Positions 16,586 through 26,039 of a stretch of DNA of 64,000 nt are shown here, piece by piece (positions within the stretch are counted from its first letter, which is position 1; every line of letters begins with the position of its first letter). Made by a program: the position numbers and the translations under genes. Under the pieces are notes generated by a model, which was not told where the DNA came from, searched no databases, and worked only from the letters and a program-made list of their open reading frames with translations. The DNA is from Acidimicrobiales bacterium (GTDB lineage: Bacteria > Actinomycetota > Acidimicrobiia > Acidimicrobiales > AC-14): contig JAODBK010000091.1 of assembly GCA_025463925.1 (NCBI GenBank), positions 43,630 through 107,629 of the forward strand, read 5' to 3'.

Positions 16586-17932
16586 ATGCCCAGGCCGCCG
16601 ATGCCGAGCCATGACCACGCGGTCGACATGTCCGACAGCCACAGCAGCCGCGTCAACGTGATCGAGCTGGTGGGGTGGAAGCGGCGCGTCCTGGAGTTGG
16701 GCTGCGCCACCGGCCAGGTGTCGCAGGTGCTGCGGGAACGGGGATGTGAGGTCGTCGGGATCGAGGTCGACCCTGAGGCGGCCAAGCTCGCCGCGGAAGC
16801 CTGCGATGCGGTGATCGTCGGCGACATCGAGCAGCTCGACCTCGGTGTCGAGCTCGGCGACCGGCAGTTCGACGTGATTCTGGCCGCCGGCGTGCTCGAG
16901 CACCTCCGCGATCCGGCCGAAGTCCTGACCGGGCTCCGGCGGTTTCTCGCGCCGGACGGCTACATGGTCGTCTGCGCCCCGAACGTTGCTCACGGCAGCG
17001 TGCGTCTGGCACTGCTGCAGGGCTCCTTCCCGTACAGCGACGTGGATCGGTACGACGGCCAGCAGCTCCATTTCTTCACCCGCAGCTCGCTGGTCGACAT
17101 GCTCGAGCAGTCGGGCTTCGACGTGGCGCACATCGACGACGTCGTCGTCCCGTTGTCCGCCTCCGGCGTGCCGTTCGACGCCGGCGCGGTGCCGGCGGAG
17201 CTCTTGGCCGAGCTCGAGCAGGACCCGGACGCACGGGTCGCCCAGTTCGTCGCGGTGGCCTTCGTCGCGGTCACGCCACCAGCCGCCATCCCCCGCTTGT
17301 TGCAACGGCTGAGCCGTCGCCTCGCCGGGCTCGAGCGCAGCCACGGTGAGGCGGAGCAGCTTCGGGACCTCGCCGGCCAGGCGGAACAGCTGGCGCTTGC
17401 CAACGAGGAACTCCAGCTCCGCCTGTTCGATGCGCGTGACGCCCTCGTTCGCTCACAGCACGAGCACGAGAACGTGCGGGTCCACCGCGACGCCATCGCC
17501 GAGGAGTCCGGCCGCCGGGCGCAGGTGATCCTCGACATCGAGGACCATGTCGCCGACCTCAGCGCCGAGGTCGAGTTCCAGCGCTCAGTGGCCAACGGGG
17601 CGCGGGCCCGGCTCGCGGCAGTGGAAGAGGACGCACGCGCAGCCCGGGCCGCGGTCCGAGCAGCCGAGGAGGACGCCCGCACGAGCCGCGCCGCGCTCGA
17701 AGCAGCCGAGGACGACGTCCGCGCCGTCCGCGCCGCCCTCGAAGCCGCCGAGGCCGACGCGCGGACGAGCCGGGGCGCGCTCGGCGACGCGGAGGCGCGG
17801 AACGCGTTGCACGCTCGCCAGCTGGAAGAGTCGGAGCGTCTCTTGCACGAGATCCATTCATCGAGGCTGTGGCGCGTCGCGACGCCGTACCGCCGCTTCG
17901 TCGAAGTTCTGCGAGTGGCGCGCGGTCGGTGA
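16586..17932 (+). CDS. SAM-dependent methyltransferase with long C-terminal coiled coil
   Basis: Class I methyltransferase of the surface-polysaccharide kind. The 448 residues start with a Rossmann methyltransferase domain (about 25-180) with SAM motif VLELGCATG (35-43), acidic IEVDPEAA and the post-motif AGVLEHLRDP. From about 240 to 430 the chain is heptad-rich and Ala/Glu/Arg-heavy with repeated EAAEEDAR-like units, so a long coiled coil is expected. ATG 16586 was chosen for the GAGGAGGA just upstream. The stop overlaps the next GTG as GTGA. Such proteins often cap or modify O-antigen-like chains; the acceptor is unknown. Confidence 0.85.
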   Translation: MPRPPMPSHDHAVDMSDSHSSRVNVIELVGWKRRVLELGCATGQVSQVLRERGCEVVGIEVDPEAAKLAAEACDAVIVGDIEQLDLGVELGDRQFDVILAAGVLEHLRDPAEVLTGLRRFLAPDGYMVVCAPNVAHGSVRLALLQGSFPYSDVDRYDGQQLHFFTRSSLVDMLEQSGFDVAHIDDVVVPLSASGVPFDAGAVPAELLAELEQDPDARVAQFVAVAFVAVTPPAAIPRLLQRLSRRLAGLERSHGEAEQLRDLAGQAEQLALANEELQLRLFDARDALVRSQHEHENVRVHRDAIAEESGRRAQVILDIEDHVADLSAEVEFQRSVANGARARLAAVEEDARAARAAVRAAEEDARTSRAALEAAEDDVRAVRAALEAAEADARTSRGALGDAEARNALHARQLEESERLLHEIHSSRLWRVATPYRRFVEVLRVARGR

Positions 17933-19494
17933 TATCGGTCGTCGCAGCGCTCGCCGATCCGGCGCCGACCGACCTTCAGCGGTGTGTGGATTCGGTGCTT
18001 GCCCAGGAGGGGGCCGACTGGGAGCTGTGTCTCGTGCACGACGGCCCGCCCAGGCCCTCGGTGCGGTCCGTCCTCGACCGTTGCGCGGCCGCCGATCCGC
18101 GGGTCCGGGTTCATCACCGCGTCGAGCACGGCGGCCGGGCCGCGGCGGCGAACGACGGGATCGCCATGGCCGTGGGCGACTATGTCGCCTTCGTCGACGT
18201 CGACGGCGTGCTGGCACCCGGCGCGCTGCTCGAGGCGGCGCAGGTCATCGAAGCCAATCCGGACGTCGACCTCCTGTACACCGACGAGGCCGGGACAAGC
18301 GGCGACGACCTGACCCGCGCCACGTTCTACAAGCCGTCATGGTCGCCCGAGTATCTCCGGGGATGCATGTATCTGGGCCACCTCTGCATCTACCGGCGGG
18401 CCGCGCTCGAAGAGGTGGGCGGCCTGCGATCCGAGCTCGAAGGCGCGCATGAGTGGGACCTGGCCCTTCGGGTGACGGAGCGTACGAACCGGGTCGTCCA
18501 CGTGCCCGGAGTGCGGTATTGCAGTCGACAGCCGGCGGCGACGCCCGGCGCAGGATGGACCCGCGTACCGGGCGCGCTGAACAACGCTCGCCGGGCGATC
18601 GACGACCATCTGGCTCGGACGGGTGTCGCCGGGCACGGTGAGCCCACCGAGGTCGACGGCTGGTTCCGAGTGCGGCGCGAGATCTTGGGTGACCCGATGA
18701 TCAGCGTCATCGTGCCCACCGCCGGTTGGAAGCGGATTGTGCGCGACCAGATGACCGACCTCGTCATCAACTGCCTCACCAGCGTCCTGTCCCGCACGCG
18801 GTACGACCACTTCGAGGTGCTCTGTGTCGTGGAACAGGGCGACGACGAGACGGCGTCTCGCGTGTTGCGCCTGGGCGACGACCGCGTCAGGGTCGTCACG
18901 GCGGCCCCACCGTTCAACTTCTCGGCTCGGGTGAACACGGGCGTCGCTCACGCGACGGGCTCGCATGTCGTCCTGTTGAACGATGACACCGAAGTGTTGG
19001 CCGACGATTGGATGACGTTGATGCTCGAGCAGTCGCAGCAGCCGGATGTCGGTGCCGTCGGCGCAAAGCTGCGTTACGAGGACGGGCGGATTCAGCACGC
19101 CGGCGTGGTGGCAATCGATGGCCGGCCGACGCATGTTCTTCGTTCCTGCGACGGCCGTGGCTACTTCGGCAACCTCCATCTGAACCGCGAGTACGCCGCG
19201 GTCACCGGTGCCTGCATGATGACGAGGCGGGATGTCTTCGAGGAGGTCGGAGGATTCAACCCCCGGCTGACGCCCAACTACGACGACATCGACTACTGCT
19301 ACAAGGTCTTCACGCGCGGCTATCGAATCGTCATGGCCATGGCGGCCGAGCTGTACCACTTCGAGTCGTCGACGCGGGGTGACGTCGCCGGCAGCGTGGC
19401 CGAGCTCGAGGGATTTCTCGACTTGTGGGGCGGGGATTTCGTGCCCGACCCGTACTACAACCCGCAGTTCAAGACTCCGAACTGCGAGGTCTGA
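17929..19494 (+). CDS. Two-domain family 2 glycosyltransferase
   Basis: Cytoplasmic glycosyltransferase for a surface glycan. In 521 residues there are two GT-A folds. The first (about 1-220) has a degraded metal motif FVDVDG, and the second (about 240-500) starts ISVIVPTAGW and carries LLNDDTEVL plus the acceptor-side signature MTRRDVFEEVGGFN. It resembles O-antigen biosynthesis proteins joining two GT2 domains. The GTG at 17929 overlaps the stop of the methyltransferase gene, so the pair is co-translated. Sugar and acceptor are not known. It converges with the minus-strand operon 15 bp later. Confidence 0.85.
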   Translation: MISVVAALADPAPTDLQRCVDSVLAQEGADWELCLVHDGPPRPSVRSVLDRCAAADPRVRVHHRVEHGGRAAAANDGIAMAVGDYVAFVDVDGVLAPGALLEAAQVIEANPDVDLLYTDEAGTSGDDLTRATFYKPSWSPEYLRGCMYLGHLCIYRRAALEEVGGLRSELEGAHEWDLALRVTERTNRVVHVPGVRYCSRQPAATPGAGWTRVPGALNNARRAIDDHLARTGVAGHGEPTEVDGWFRVRREILGDPMISVIVPTAGWKRIVRDQMTDLVINCLTSVLSRTRYDHFEVLCVVEQGDDETASRVLRLGDDRVRVVTAAPPFNFSARVNTGVAHATGSHVVLLNDDTEVLADDWMTLMLEQSQQPDVGAVGAKLRYEDGRIQHAGVVAIDGRPTHVLRSCDGRGYFGNLHLNREYAAVTGACMMTRRDVFEEVGGFNPRLTPNYDDIDYCYKVFTRGYRIVMAMAAELYHFESSTRGDVAGSVAELEGFLDLWGGDFVPDPYYNPQFKTPNCEV

Positions 19495-19509
19495 GACTCG
19501 GCGACCGCC

Positions 19510-20460
19510 TCACCATACGACTGACGAGTCGAAGTACGTCCCGTCGGTGACGGGTCGGTAGTCGAGCAGATCGCGTGCCTTCGCGACGCTGACCAGGCTC
19601 TCGTTGCCGGCCGTGTGGTTGGGCACGTCGGGCCACGACGACGCCAGGTACTGCTGGACATCGACGATCTCCGAGTCGACGTGCGCGTCACAGAGGTTGA
19701 AGACCTCGCTGTCGAAGTCGGCGGTCGTCCGAAGGGCGCGAGTGAAGCCGTCGAGCAGGTTCTCGATCGACGTGCTCACGTACAGGTTGTTCGGCGTACT
19801 GGAGCGGAAGGCTGGATACTCCAAGCGGAACGCCATGCTCTGCGTCCGGGCGGGTTGCGTGCGCGAGGCGGTGGTCATGTACTCCTCGAAGGCCTTCTTC
19901 AACGCTCCGTACGCCGTCTGGCCATCTTCGACGGTCGGGCAGTAGTTCGATTCGAGGATGGGAAACTCGTCGATTCGAAACGGGTCGTTGATCCGGTAGA
20001 CCTGCGCCGACGAGGCGAACACGAACTTCGCCACGCCCGCGTCGCGCGCCGCCTCGAAGACATTGACCGCGCCGTCGTAGTTGATGCGTTGGAAATCCTG
20101 CGGGGCGGTACCTGGCGCATGGGGGTGGGCGATCCCGGCCAGATGGATGACGGCGTGACTGCCCCGGAACCGTTCCGCCAGCGCGGACCGGATGTCGAGG
20201 ATGTCGTCCCACGTGGGGCGGAGGAGCCCGAGTCGGGTCAGTGCCGGCTCGATGCGGCGCTGGGCGGTGTGGATCCGTCGGGCGGCCGCGCTCGCGGTGG
20301 CCGATCGCGAGGTGCCGAGGTGCCGTCGACGCAGTGTGTTCACGACCCGTCCGCGCAGCCGATCGAAGACGTCGATCTCGAAGCCTTGCGCTCGGAGACC
20401 GGCCTGCAGGACCTGGCCCACGAATCCGCTGCCACCGGTGATGACGACGCGGTCGCTCAC
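19510..20460 (-). CDS. NAD-dependent epimerase/dehydratase (extended SDR)
   Basis: Nucleotide-sugar modifying enzyme, 316 residues. The Rossmann motif GGSGFVG is near the N-terminus and the catalytic YGALK (YxxxK) in the middle. The substrate is unknown; a UDP-sugar is likely from context. The GTG at 20460 overlaps the stop of the RGP-like gene (GTGA). It is the last gene of the seven-gene glycan operon. A stretch rich in arginine and alanine after the first beta-alpha unit is longer than usual. Confidence 0.85.
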   Translation of the reverse strand: MSDRVVITGGSGFVGQVLQAGLRAQGFEIDVFDRLRGRVVNTLRRRHLGTSRSATASAAARRIHTAQRRIEPALTRLGLLRPTWDDILDIRSALAERFRGSHAVIHLAGIAHPHAPGTAPQDFQRINYDGAVNVFEAARDAGVAKFVFASSAQVYRINDPFRIDEFPILESNYCPTVEDGQTAYGALKKAFEEYMTTASRTQPARTQSMAFRLEYPAFRSSTPNNLYVSTSIENLLDGFTRALRTTADFDSEVFNLCDAHVDSEIVDVQQYLASSWPDVPNHTAGNESLVSVAKARDLLDYRPVTDGTYFDSSVVW

Positions 20461-21434
20461 CCGTCGGCCTCGAAGAGCTCGCACCAGCCGAGGATCGATC
20501 GACCCCACTGTTCGAGGTACCCGTCGTGCTCCGGGCGCCGGCTCAGCTGCTCGCCGACCTCTCGCATGCAGCCGAGGGCGTCGGGCTGCTTCAGCTCGAG
20601 CTCGTCGATGCGTTCCCACATCGATTCGTTCGCCTGGATGCCCGGCGCCTCCTTGACGAGATTGGCGAACGGATCGCTGGCCCGGCGGTGGTCGACGACT
20701 GGCTGACCGCAGACGATCGCCTGTTCGAGGTGGCGGCAGACCCGTTGGACGACGAGGCCGCACCAGATGTCGTCGAACCGGCGGTACGGCTGGCCCAGGC
20801 CCATTGGTGCGAAGTACATGAGGCACGCCGCTTCCCTCCGGAACGCGAGGTTCATGCCCGACATCGGGAAGTAGCCGGACGACGGCATCACCCATCGCGA
20901 CCGGTCGAGCGCGGCGCGACCGCCGCGGCCATCGTCCCCGGCGAGCGTCTGCACGGCGTCGAGGTCGGGCGTGCCGACCCAGAGGCCGACGGACACCAGC
21001 ACGTCGGCGACGCCGAGGTTCCGATAGGGCAGCCCCCGGACTCGGAGGCCGGGCACGGTGCTCTCCCATCTCGCGGTCCGGAAGAGGTTGTCTAAGTGTC
21101 GGCCGACGAAGGCGTCGCCGGCCAGGTCGGCCGGGTAGCAGTCGTCGTCCAACGTGAAGATGACGTCGGCGCCGCCCCGCCATGCCTCCCAGAACCCGAA
21201 GGAGCGGATCGCACTGTCGCGCCGGGAGATGATCGACGGGTCGGGCAGCGTCTCGACGTCACGCCAACTCAACACTGAGAGCCGGTCGGCGTGGGGCCAG
21301 CGGTCGCGGGGCACGTCGACGGCGTCGGGCCCGTCGCACACGACGATCAGCCGATCCCAAGGCCAGGGCGACCACGCGTCGAGAAACCCAACAAGGGCGT
21401 CGGGCCGGTTCGTCGGGACGACGAGCGTGTTCAC
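20457..21434 (-). CDS. RGP/UDP-arabinopyranose mutase-like protein (GT75 family)
   Basis: A 325-residue protein that resembles plant reversibly glycosylated polypeptides, which interconvert UDP-arabinopyranose and UDP-arabinofuranose. Shared features, from memory of the plant family, are DSAIRSFGF followed by FTLDDDCYPAD (DDD at 96-98), VSVGLWVGTPDLDA, FPMSGMNLAFRRE, MGLGQPYRRFDDIWCG and RASDPFANLVKE. An arginine lies in RGLPYRNLG, where plants have the GYPFSLREG region. The ATG at 21434 overlaps the previous stop as ATGA. It could alternatively be a GT-A enzyme with another substrate, but the match runs the whole length. Confidence 0.8.
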   Translation of the reverse strand: MNTLVVPTNRPDALVGFLDAWSPWPWDRLIVVCDGPDAVDVPRDRWPHADRLSVLSWRDVETLPDPSIISRRDSAIRSFGFWEAWRGGADVIFTLDDDCYPADLAGDAFVGRHLDNLFRTARWESTVPGLRVRGLPYRNLGVADVLVSVGLWVGTPDLDAVQTLAGDDGRGGRAALDRSRWVMPSSGYFPMSGMNLAFRREAACLMYFAPMGLGQPYRRFDDIWCGLVVQRVCRHLEQAIVCGQPVVDHRRASDPFANLVKEAPGIQANESMWERIDELELKQPDALGCMREVGEQLSRRPEHDGYLEQWGRSILGWCELFEADG

Positions 21435-22561
21435 AGCACGGTCCGGAAACGCTCGGGTATCACAACCGGATCGCCCTCGAGGTCGTCGCCGTGGAAGAAC
21501 CAGTCGTGGAACTCGTCGTCGTCGACGATCCGGTTCTGGCGGCCGAGCGACGACTGCAGATCCGACTCGTTCCAGTCACGGCTCGCGGCCGACCGGTGGC
21601 GGGCCAGCGCCCGCTCGTAGTCGACGCGGTGCAGATGCACGAGGAGCAGGTGTGGATCCGGTGGCAGCGAAGACCAATCGGGGGAATCGTGGAAGCCAAG
21701 GCTCCACTTCACCGGAACGCGGGCGAGCGCCGGCTTGCTGTACTGCACCGACGGGTGCCACCGTCCACGCTGGCCGAGCACGGGACGGTCGTCGGACAGC
21801 GGAGCCTCATCGGGCCAATGCACCACGTTGAAGCCGCTGCACCGCGCCACCGGCCCGTCCATGACGTCGATGTAGGAGCCGAGATCTCGATGCACCTCGG
21901 GATCGGCGAGGACGAACTCGTCGGAGTCGGCGAAGAGGACCGTGTCGTAGGAGCGCAGGAGAAACTGCTGGAACGAGCTCACCGTCGCGCGCTGCCACCA
22001 ATGGTCGAAGCTCTTCGACCGGTGCACCGGCACGACGTGGCACCGAGAGCCGAGGTCGGACGTCGAGCCGTCGGTCGTGTCGTGGTCGAGCACGTAGATG
22101 TCGTCGGCGTTGAAGTGGCGCCCGTAGTACCGCAACCAGAGGGGAAGGAAGATTGGCTCGTTCTGCACGATCGTGAAGACGGCGCGACCGCGGCCACCGC
22201 GTGGCCGGGATCCGACCACGATCTCTGGTCCGGGCAATTCGAACCATGTCCCGTCGCACAGCCGAGCGACGAGGGCGAGCTGGGCGCGGGCACGGTCGGC
22301 GGCGTGGAGCTCGATGTCGGCCCACCATCCGCTGCGACTCGCGTGGGGGACGTCGGGGAACTCGGCACCCACGTCGTCGCGCGGCCAATCGAAGTGGGCG
22401 CGTCCGACGACATCACCATTCGCGGTCACGAAGGCGTGGCTGACGGGTCCGTTGCGATCGACGAGCCAACCCCATGTGGTGAGCATCCCGCTGGCCACGT
22501 GGTCGCCGGGCTCGGGAGTGTCGATGAATCCCACGGGCGACGTGGGGCCCGGAGCCGTCAC
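21431..22561 (-). CDS. Glycosyltransferase family 2-like protein (Glyco_tranf_2_4 type)
   Basis: A 376-residue protein. About 130 N-terminal residues look like a small all-beta accessory region. A GT-A-like domain follows, starting AVFTIVQNEPIFLPLWLRYY, with YVLDHDTTDGST and the metal-binding-like FADSDEF. Proteins of this group are seen in polysaccharide and glycan operons; the donor is unknown. Start GTG at 22561 overlaps the upstream stop (GTGA) and the end overlaps the RGP-like ATG. Confidence 0.75.
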   Translation of the reverse strand: MTAPGPTSPVGFIDTPEPGDHVASGMLTTWGWLVDRNGPVSHAFVTANGDVVGRAHFDWPRDDVGAEFPDVPHASRSGWWADIELHAADRARAQLALVARLCDGTWFELPGPEIVVGSRPRGGRGRAVFTIVQNEPIFLPLWLRYYGRHFNADDIYVLDHDTTDGSTSDLGSRCHVVPVHRSKSFDHWWQRATVSSFQQFLLRSYDTVLFADSDEFVLADPEVHRDLGSYIDVMDGPVARCSGFNVVHWPDEAPLSDDRPVLGQRGRWHPSVQYSKPALARVPVKWSLGFHDSPDWSSLPPDPHLLLVHLHRVDYERALARHRSAASRDWNESDLQSSLGRQNRIVDDDEFHDWFFHGDDLEGDPVVIPERFRTVL

Positions 22562-24537
22562 GCCGAGGTCCGCTCCTTGGCCGGCGGTGCGATGCCCACC
22601 TCGGCCATGGCGTCGGCCAGGCTCGTGACGAAGCGGCCGAGTCCGAACCGCTCGCGGGCCAGGGACAAGAGGCGACGCTGCGCCTCCTGCCACCGCTCGG
22701 TGTCGTGCATCAACGAACGTGCGAGCCGGGCGAGATCCTCGGGTTCATCGCCGACGAGCCATTCGACGAGCTCCTTGTCGAGGCCCAGGCCTTCGGCCCC
22801 CACCGGTGTGGTGACGAACGGCAGCCCGGCGGCCATCGAGTCCACGAGCTTGAGCTTGATGCCGGAGCCGAAGCGGTGCGGTGCCACGTGCATGAGCGCC
22901 TGCTCCAACCAAGGCCGCGGGTCGGGAACTCCGCCGATCACGTCGATGCGGTCGCCGGCGAGCGCGAGGACGCGCTCGGTCGGGTCGGCGCCCACGACGA
23001 CCAGCCGCAGCTCGGGATCGTCGAGCTGTAGGCGCGGCAGCACCTCGGTGGCCGCGAGGATGACCCCGTCCTCGTTCGGTGAGCCCGGCCCCGCCATGAA
23101 TCCCCCGAAGAACAGCAGACCCCGCCGCTCGTCGAAGCCCTTCGGCGACGACGACGGCTCGACGCAATGGGCGACGACGAACACCGGCGTCTCCGGCACG
23201 ATCGAACGGATGACCGCGGCCTCGTCGTCCGACACGCAGAGCACCACATCAGAGCGCTGCAACGCCGCGACCTCCAACTCCTTCACCGTGGCCGCGTCGG
23301 CCAGCAGCTGGGCCCTGGCCTCGGCGGATGCAGCCACGCCGGCCTGGCGCTCGATGCGACGGAAGTAGAGCGCTTCCGCGTCGTACACCCGTGCGGCTTG
23401 TGGCTGATCGCGGTCGAGGGACGGGCTCATGCGGTCGTGGTTGTAGGGACGGCTGCAGATGACCACGTCGTAGTGGAACCGTCGGTCCGCCAGCCACCGA
23501 TCGACATCGACGCCCCAGACGACCTCGACGCCGGCTTGCAGCAATGCCGGCGCGTAGCGCGCCGCGCCCGCTTCGTCGGCGGCCAGCAGTGTCACCAGGC
23601 TGTGCGTCCAATGGCCGGCCAACGTGGTGGCGACCAGCGCCGCCCGCGGATCTCCGGAACCTCGGTCCACATGGGGGACCCGGTCGTCGACCAGCAGTAT
23701 CCGGTGGCGCGCCGGCGCGTCTCGCGCCGCGATGTGACGGTGACGGTAGATGTCGATGCGGTCGAGAGGCGGGCGGTTGTCGAGCACATGGGCCCACCGC
23801 TCGACGAACCGGCGCCGATTGGCGAGCATCAACTCGGTCGCGATCGCGTGCGAGCTCGAGCCATGTCTGACATGACGCACGACGGAGGCCGGCTCGAACC
23901 GCCAGCTCTGACCGACCTCCGCCAGGGACAGCGCGAGGTCGACATCCTCGTAGTACGCGATCTCGTAGCGCGGATCGAAGCCCCCGACGTCGACGAACGT
24001 CGACCGTCGCATCACCAAGCAGACCGCGGATCCGTAGTCCACGATCCGGTGAAAGCCGTAGGCCGCTTGCTCGGCGCTCTCGCCGTGGCCGATCGGCAAC
24101 GTCGTCCCGTCGCGTCCGAGGAGTGAGCCGGCCTCCTGCAGCGTGCCGTCGGGGTCGAGCACCATCGGGATGGCGGCGCCGGTGGCGGGGAGGTCGAGTG
24201 CGGTGAGCAGCGGGTCCAGCCAGCCGGGCTGGACGAAGGCATCGCTGTTGAGGAAGCAGAGGTAATGGCCGACGGCATGCGACGCCCCCAGGTTGGCGCC
24301 CGGACCGAAGCCCACGTTTCGCGGCAAGCGAACGAGCCGTGCGCCCGAGACCCAACGGGCCAACTCGTCGCCGGTGCCGTCGGGTGAGCTGTTGTCGACC
24401 ACGATCAGCTCGTACTGGGCGTCGGTGTTGGCGACCAGTGTCTCGATTGCCTGGCGCACGACGGGCCACTGCCCGTACGTGACCATGACGATCGAGATGT
24501 CCGGGTGCTCGACCGCCGGGATGACGACGCGGCTCAC
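22558..24537 (-). CDS. Bifunctional glycosyltransferase (GT2 plus GT4-like domains)
   Basis: A 659-residue fusion. Residues 1-260 form a GT2 domain (ISIVMVTYGQWP, VVDNSSPDGTG, FLNSDAFVQPGW, VMRRSTFVDVGGFD). The second half is a GT-B-type domain with a Rossmann C-lobe: LLFFGGFMAGPGSPNED, then FGSGIKLKLVDSMAAGLP and TTPVGAEGL, typical of GT4-like enzymes. It could add two sugars in sequence during glycan assembly. GTG at 24537 overlaps the upstream stop codon. Confidence 0.85.
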   Translation of the reverse strand: MSRVVIPAVEHPDISIVMVTYGQWPVVRQAIETLVANTDAQYELIVVDNSSPDGTGDELARWVSGARLVRLPRNVGFGPGANLGASHAVGHYLCFLNSDAFVQPGWLDPLLTALDLPATGAAIPMVLDPDGTLQEAGSLLGRDGTTLPIGHGESAEQAAYGFHRIVDYGSAVCLVMRRSTFVDVGGFDPRYEIAYYEDVDLALSLAEVGQSWRFEPASVVRHVRHGSSSHAIATELMLANRRRFVERWAHVLDNRPPLDRIDIYRHRHIAARDAPARHRILLVDDRVPHVDRGSGDPRAALVATTLAGHWTHSLVTLLAADEAGAARYAPALLQAGVEVVWGVDVDRWLADRRFHYDVVICSRPYNHDRMSPSLDRDQPQAARVYDAEALYFRRIERQAGVAASAEARAQLLADAATVKELEVAALQRSDVVLCVSDDEAAVIRSIVPETPVFVVAHCVEPSSSPKGFDERRGLLFFGGFMAGPGSPNEDGVILAATEVLPRLQLDDPELRLVVVGADPTERVLALAGDRIDVIGGVPDPRPWLEQALMHVAPHRFGSGIKLKLVDSMAAGLPFVTTPVGAEGLGLDKELVEWLVGDEPEDLARLARSLMHDTERWQEAQRRLLSLARERFGLGRFVTSLADAMAEVGIAPPAKERTSA

Positions 24538-26039
24538 CCTCGGCGGAGCCAGTCGGCCCACATGTGGCGGATCGGCGCGGTCCAGCGGAGCGTCTTGGTG
24601 TCGTGCAGCGCCTGCAGCTCGGCGTCGACCCCGGCCCAACGCGCCTCGTGGAACGCGACGGCCGCCTGCGTCAGTTCGAGCAGATCGGCCAGGTCCGATG
24701 CTCGGGCGGCGGCGGCGGCGGTCTCGTCGGCGGCCACCGCCAACTCCTGTTCGAGATCGACGACCCGGTCCGCCATGGCGACGCGCTCGGCGACGATCCG
24801 CTGCGACAGGCGCTCGTGGGCGCGCCGGAGCGCCACCACCTCGGCCGTGGTCGCGGCTCGCGGCCGGTGCAGGTCGCGCCGGGCCGCGGCTGACGCGTCG
24901 GCGATGGCCGCGACGCGATCGAAGTGCTTGTCGATGCCGGCCTGCAGGCGGGGCATGACGTCCGAGCGCGGCGGCCGGTCCATGGTGCGACGCATCGCGT
25001 CCGTCAGATCGGCGACGTCGTCGACGAGGCACGCCGGTCGTTCGACGGCGTCGGCAAGGCCAGCGAGCTTGGACTGGCAGTTCAAGTTCAGGATCACGTG
25101 CGGCCGGTCGTAGGCCGCCGCGGTGACGTTGCCGTGGAACGAGATGCCGACGAACATCTCGGCGGCCGCGATCGCGGCGGCGACGTCCTCGATTCCCGTC
25201 GCGCCCGGCATGCGCGCGACCTTGCCCTCGAGGTGGTGCGACAGCGCCTCGGCGAACTCGTGGTCGCCTTGGCCACGGCCCGTCTCGAGCAGTGCGATGG
25301 TGAGGTCCGGTCGCTCCGCGGTCAGCGCGAGGAGCGAATCCGCGATGGCAGCCGAGAAGTCCACGAGGTGCCGGTTCCCCTGCACGACGACGACCGGGCC
25401 GTCGGCCGGATACCACCCCATGACGCGAAGGTAGCGGAGACGCTTCTCGAGGAGGGTCTTCGAGAGGAGCCGCGGGATGAGGAAGCCCGAGTCGGCGACG
25501 ACGTCGATCTCGTGCTCGACCCGAGCTGCCTCGAGCCGCCGGCGGCTGAGCTCGTCCCGCACCGCGACGTACGGCCGGCCGGCGAGGGAGTCGGCGATGC
25601 GCGGGGCATCGTCGGGGTCGACGTCGAAGGGCACTCCGACGGCGTTCCACAGCACCGGACAGGCCTTCTCGCGCTGATGCCCCAGGCCGTCGATGAAGAA
25701 TCGGCTCGCCTGGAGCTCCCGGGCCTCCGCCACGCCGATGCCGTAACGCGAGGCGAGGAGCTCGTCGCTGGTGTGGATGATCTCGCCGCCGCCGACCAGC
25801 ACGGCGTCGGTGGCCACGGCCAACGCGTCGAGTCGGTCCGGCTCGTAGGCTCCGAGCGGCTCCGATGGGTCGCCGCCGTCCATCGCGATGGGATGGGCCC
25901 ATCCCATCGGGGCGTACGTGCGGATGCGGCAGCCCCGGCGGGCGAGCTCCATGCGGGCGATGCGCGGGAAGAGCTGGTCGCCGAAGTTGTCGACGTCGAA
26001 CGTCCCCCACATCGCGACGATCGGGCTCCGTGGATTCAC
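24534..26039 (-). CDS. Polysaccharide pyruvyl transferase family protein with coiled-coil tail
   Basis: Probable pyruvyl transferase that would add a pyruvate ketal to a surface glycan. The first 330 residues of 501 match the family pattern: WGTFDVDNFGDQLFP at the start, VLVGGGEIIH, a middle VVVVQGNRHLVDF and the SFHGNVTAAAYDRP segment. The last ~150 residues are helical and heptad-like. The ATG at 26039 overlaps the YfhO-like gene's stop. The family also includes proteins of unknown transfer specificity. Confidence 0.8.
   Translation of the reverse strand: MNPRSPIVAMWGTFDVDNFGDQLFPRIARMELARRGCRIRTYAPMGWAHPIAMDGGDPSEPLGAYEPDRLDALAVATDAVLVGGGEIIHTSDELLASRYGIGVAEARELQASRFFIDGLGHQREKACPVLWNAVGVPFDVDPDDAPRIADSLAGRPYVAVRDELSRRRLEAARVEHEIDVVADSGFLIPRLLSKTLLEKRLRYLRVMGWYPADGPVVVVQGNRHLVDFSAAIADSLLALTAERPDLTIALLETGRGQGDHEFAEALSHHLEGKVARMPGATGIEDVAAAIAAAEMFVGISFHGNVTAAAYDRPHVILNLNCQSKLAGLADAVERPACLVDDVADLTDAMRRTMDRPPRSDVMPRLQAGIDKHFDRVAAIADASAAARRDLHRPRAATTAEVVALRRAHERLSQRIVAERVAMADRVVDLEQELAVAADETAAAAARASDLADLLELTQAAVAFHEARWAGVDAELQALHDTKTLRWTAPIRHMWADWLRRG

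Noticed and set aside
19510..21183. A single long frame covering two glycan genes
   Set aside because: The 5' part is an alternate frame over the RGP-like gene. The epimerase motif begins at the GTG at 20460, which overlaps the previous stop.
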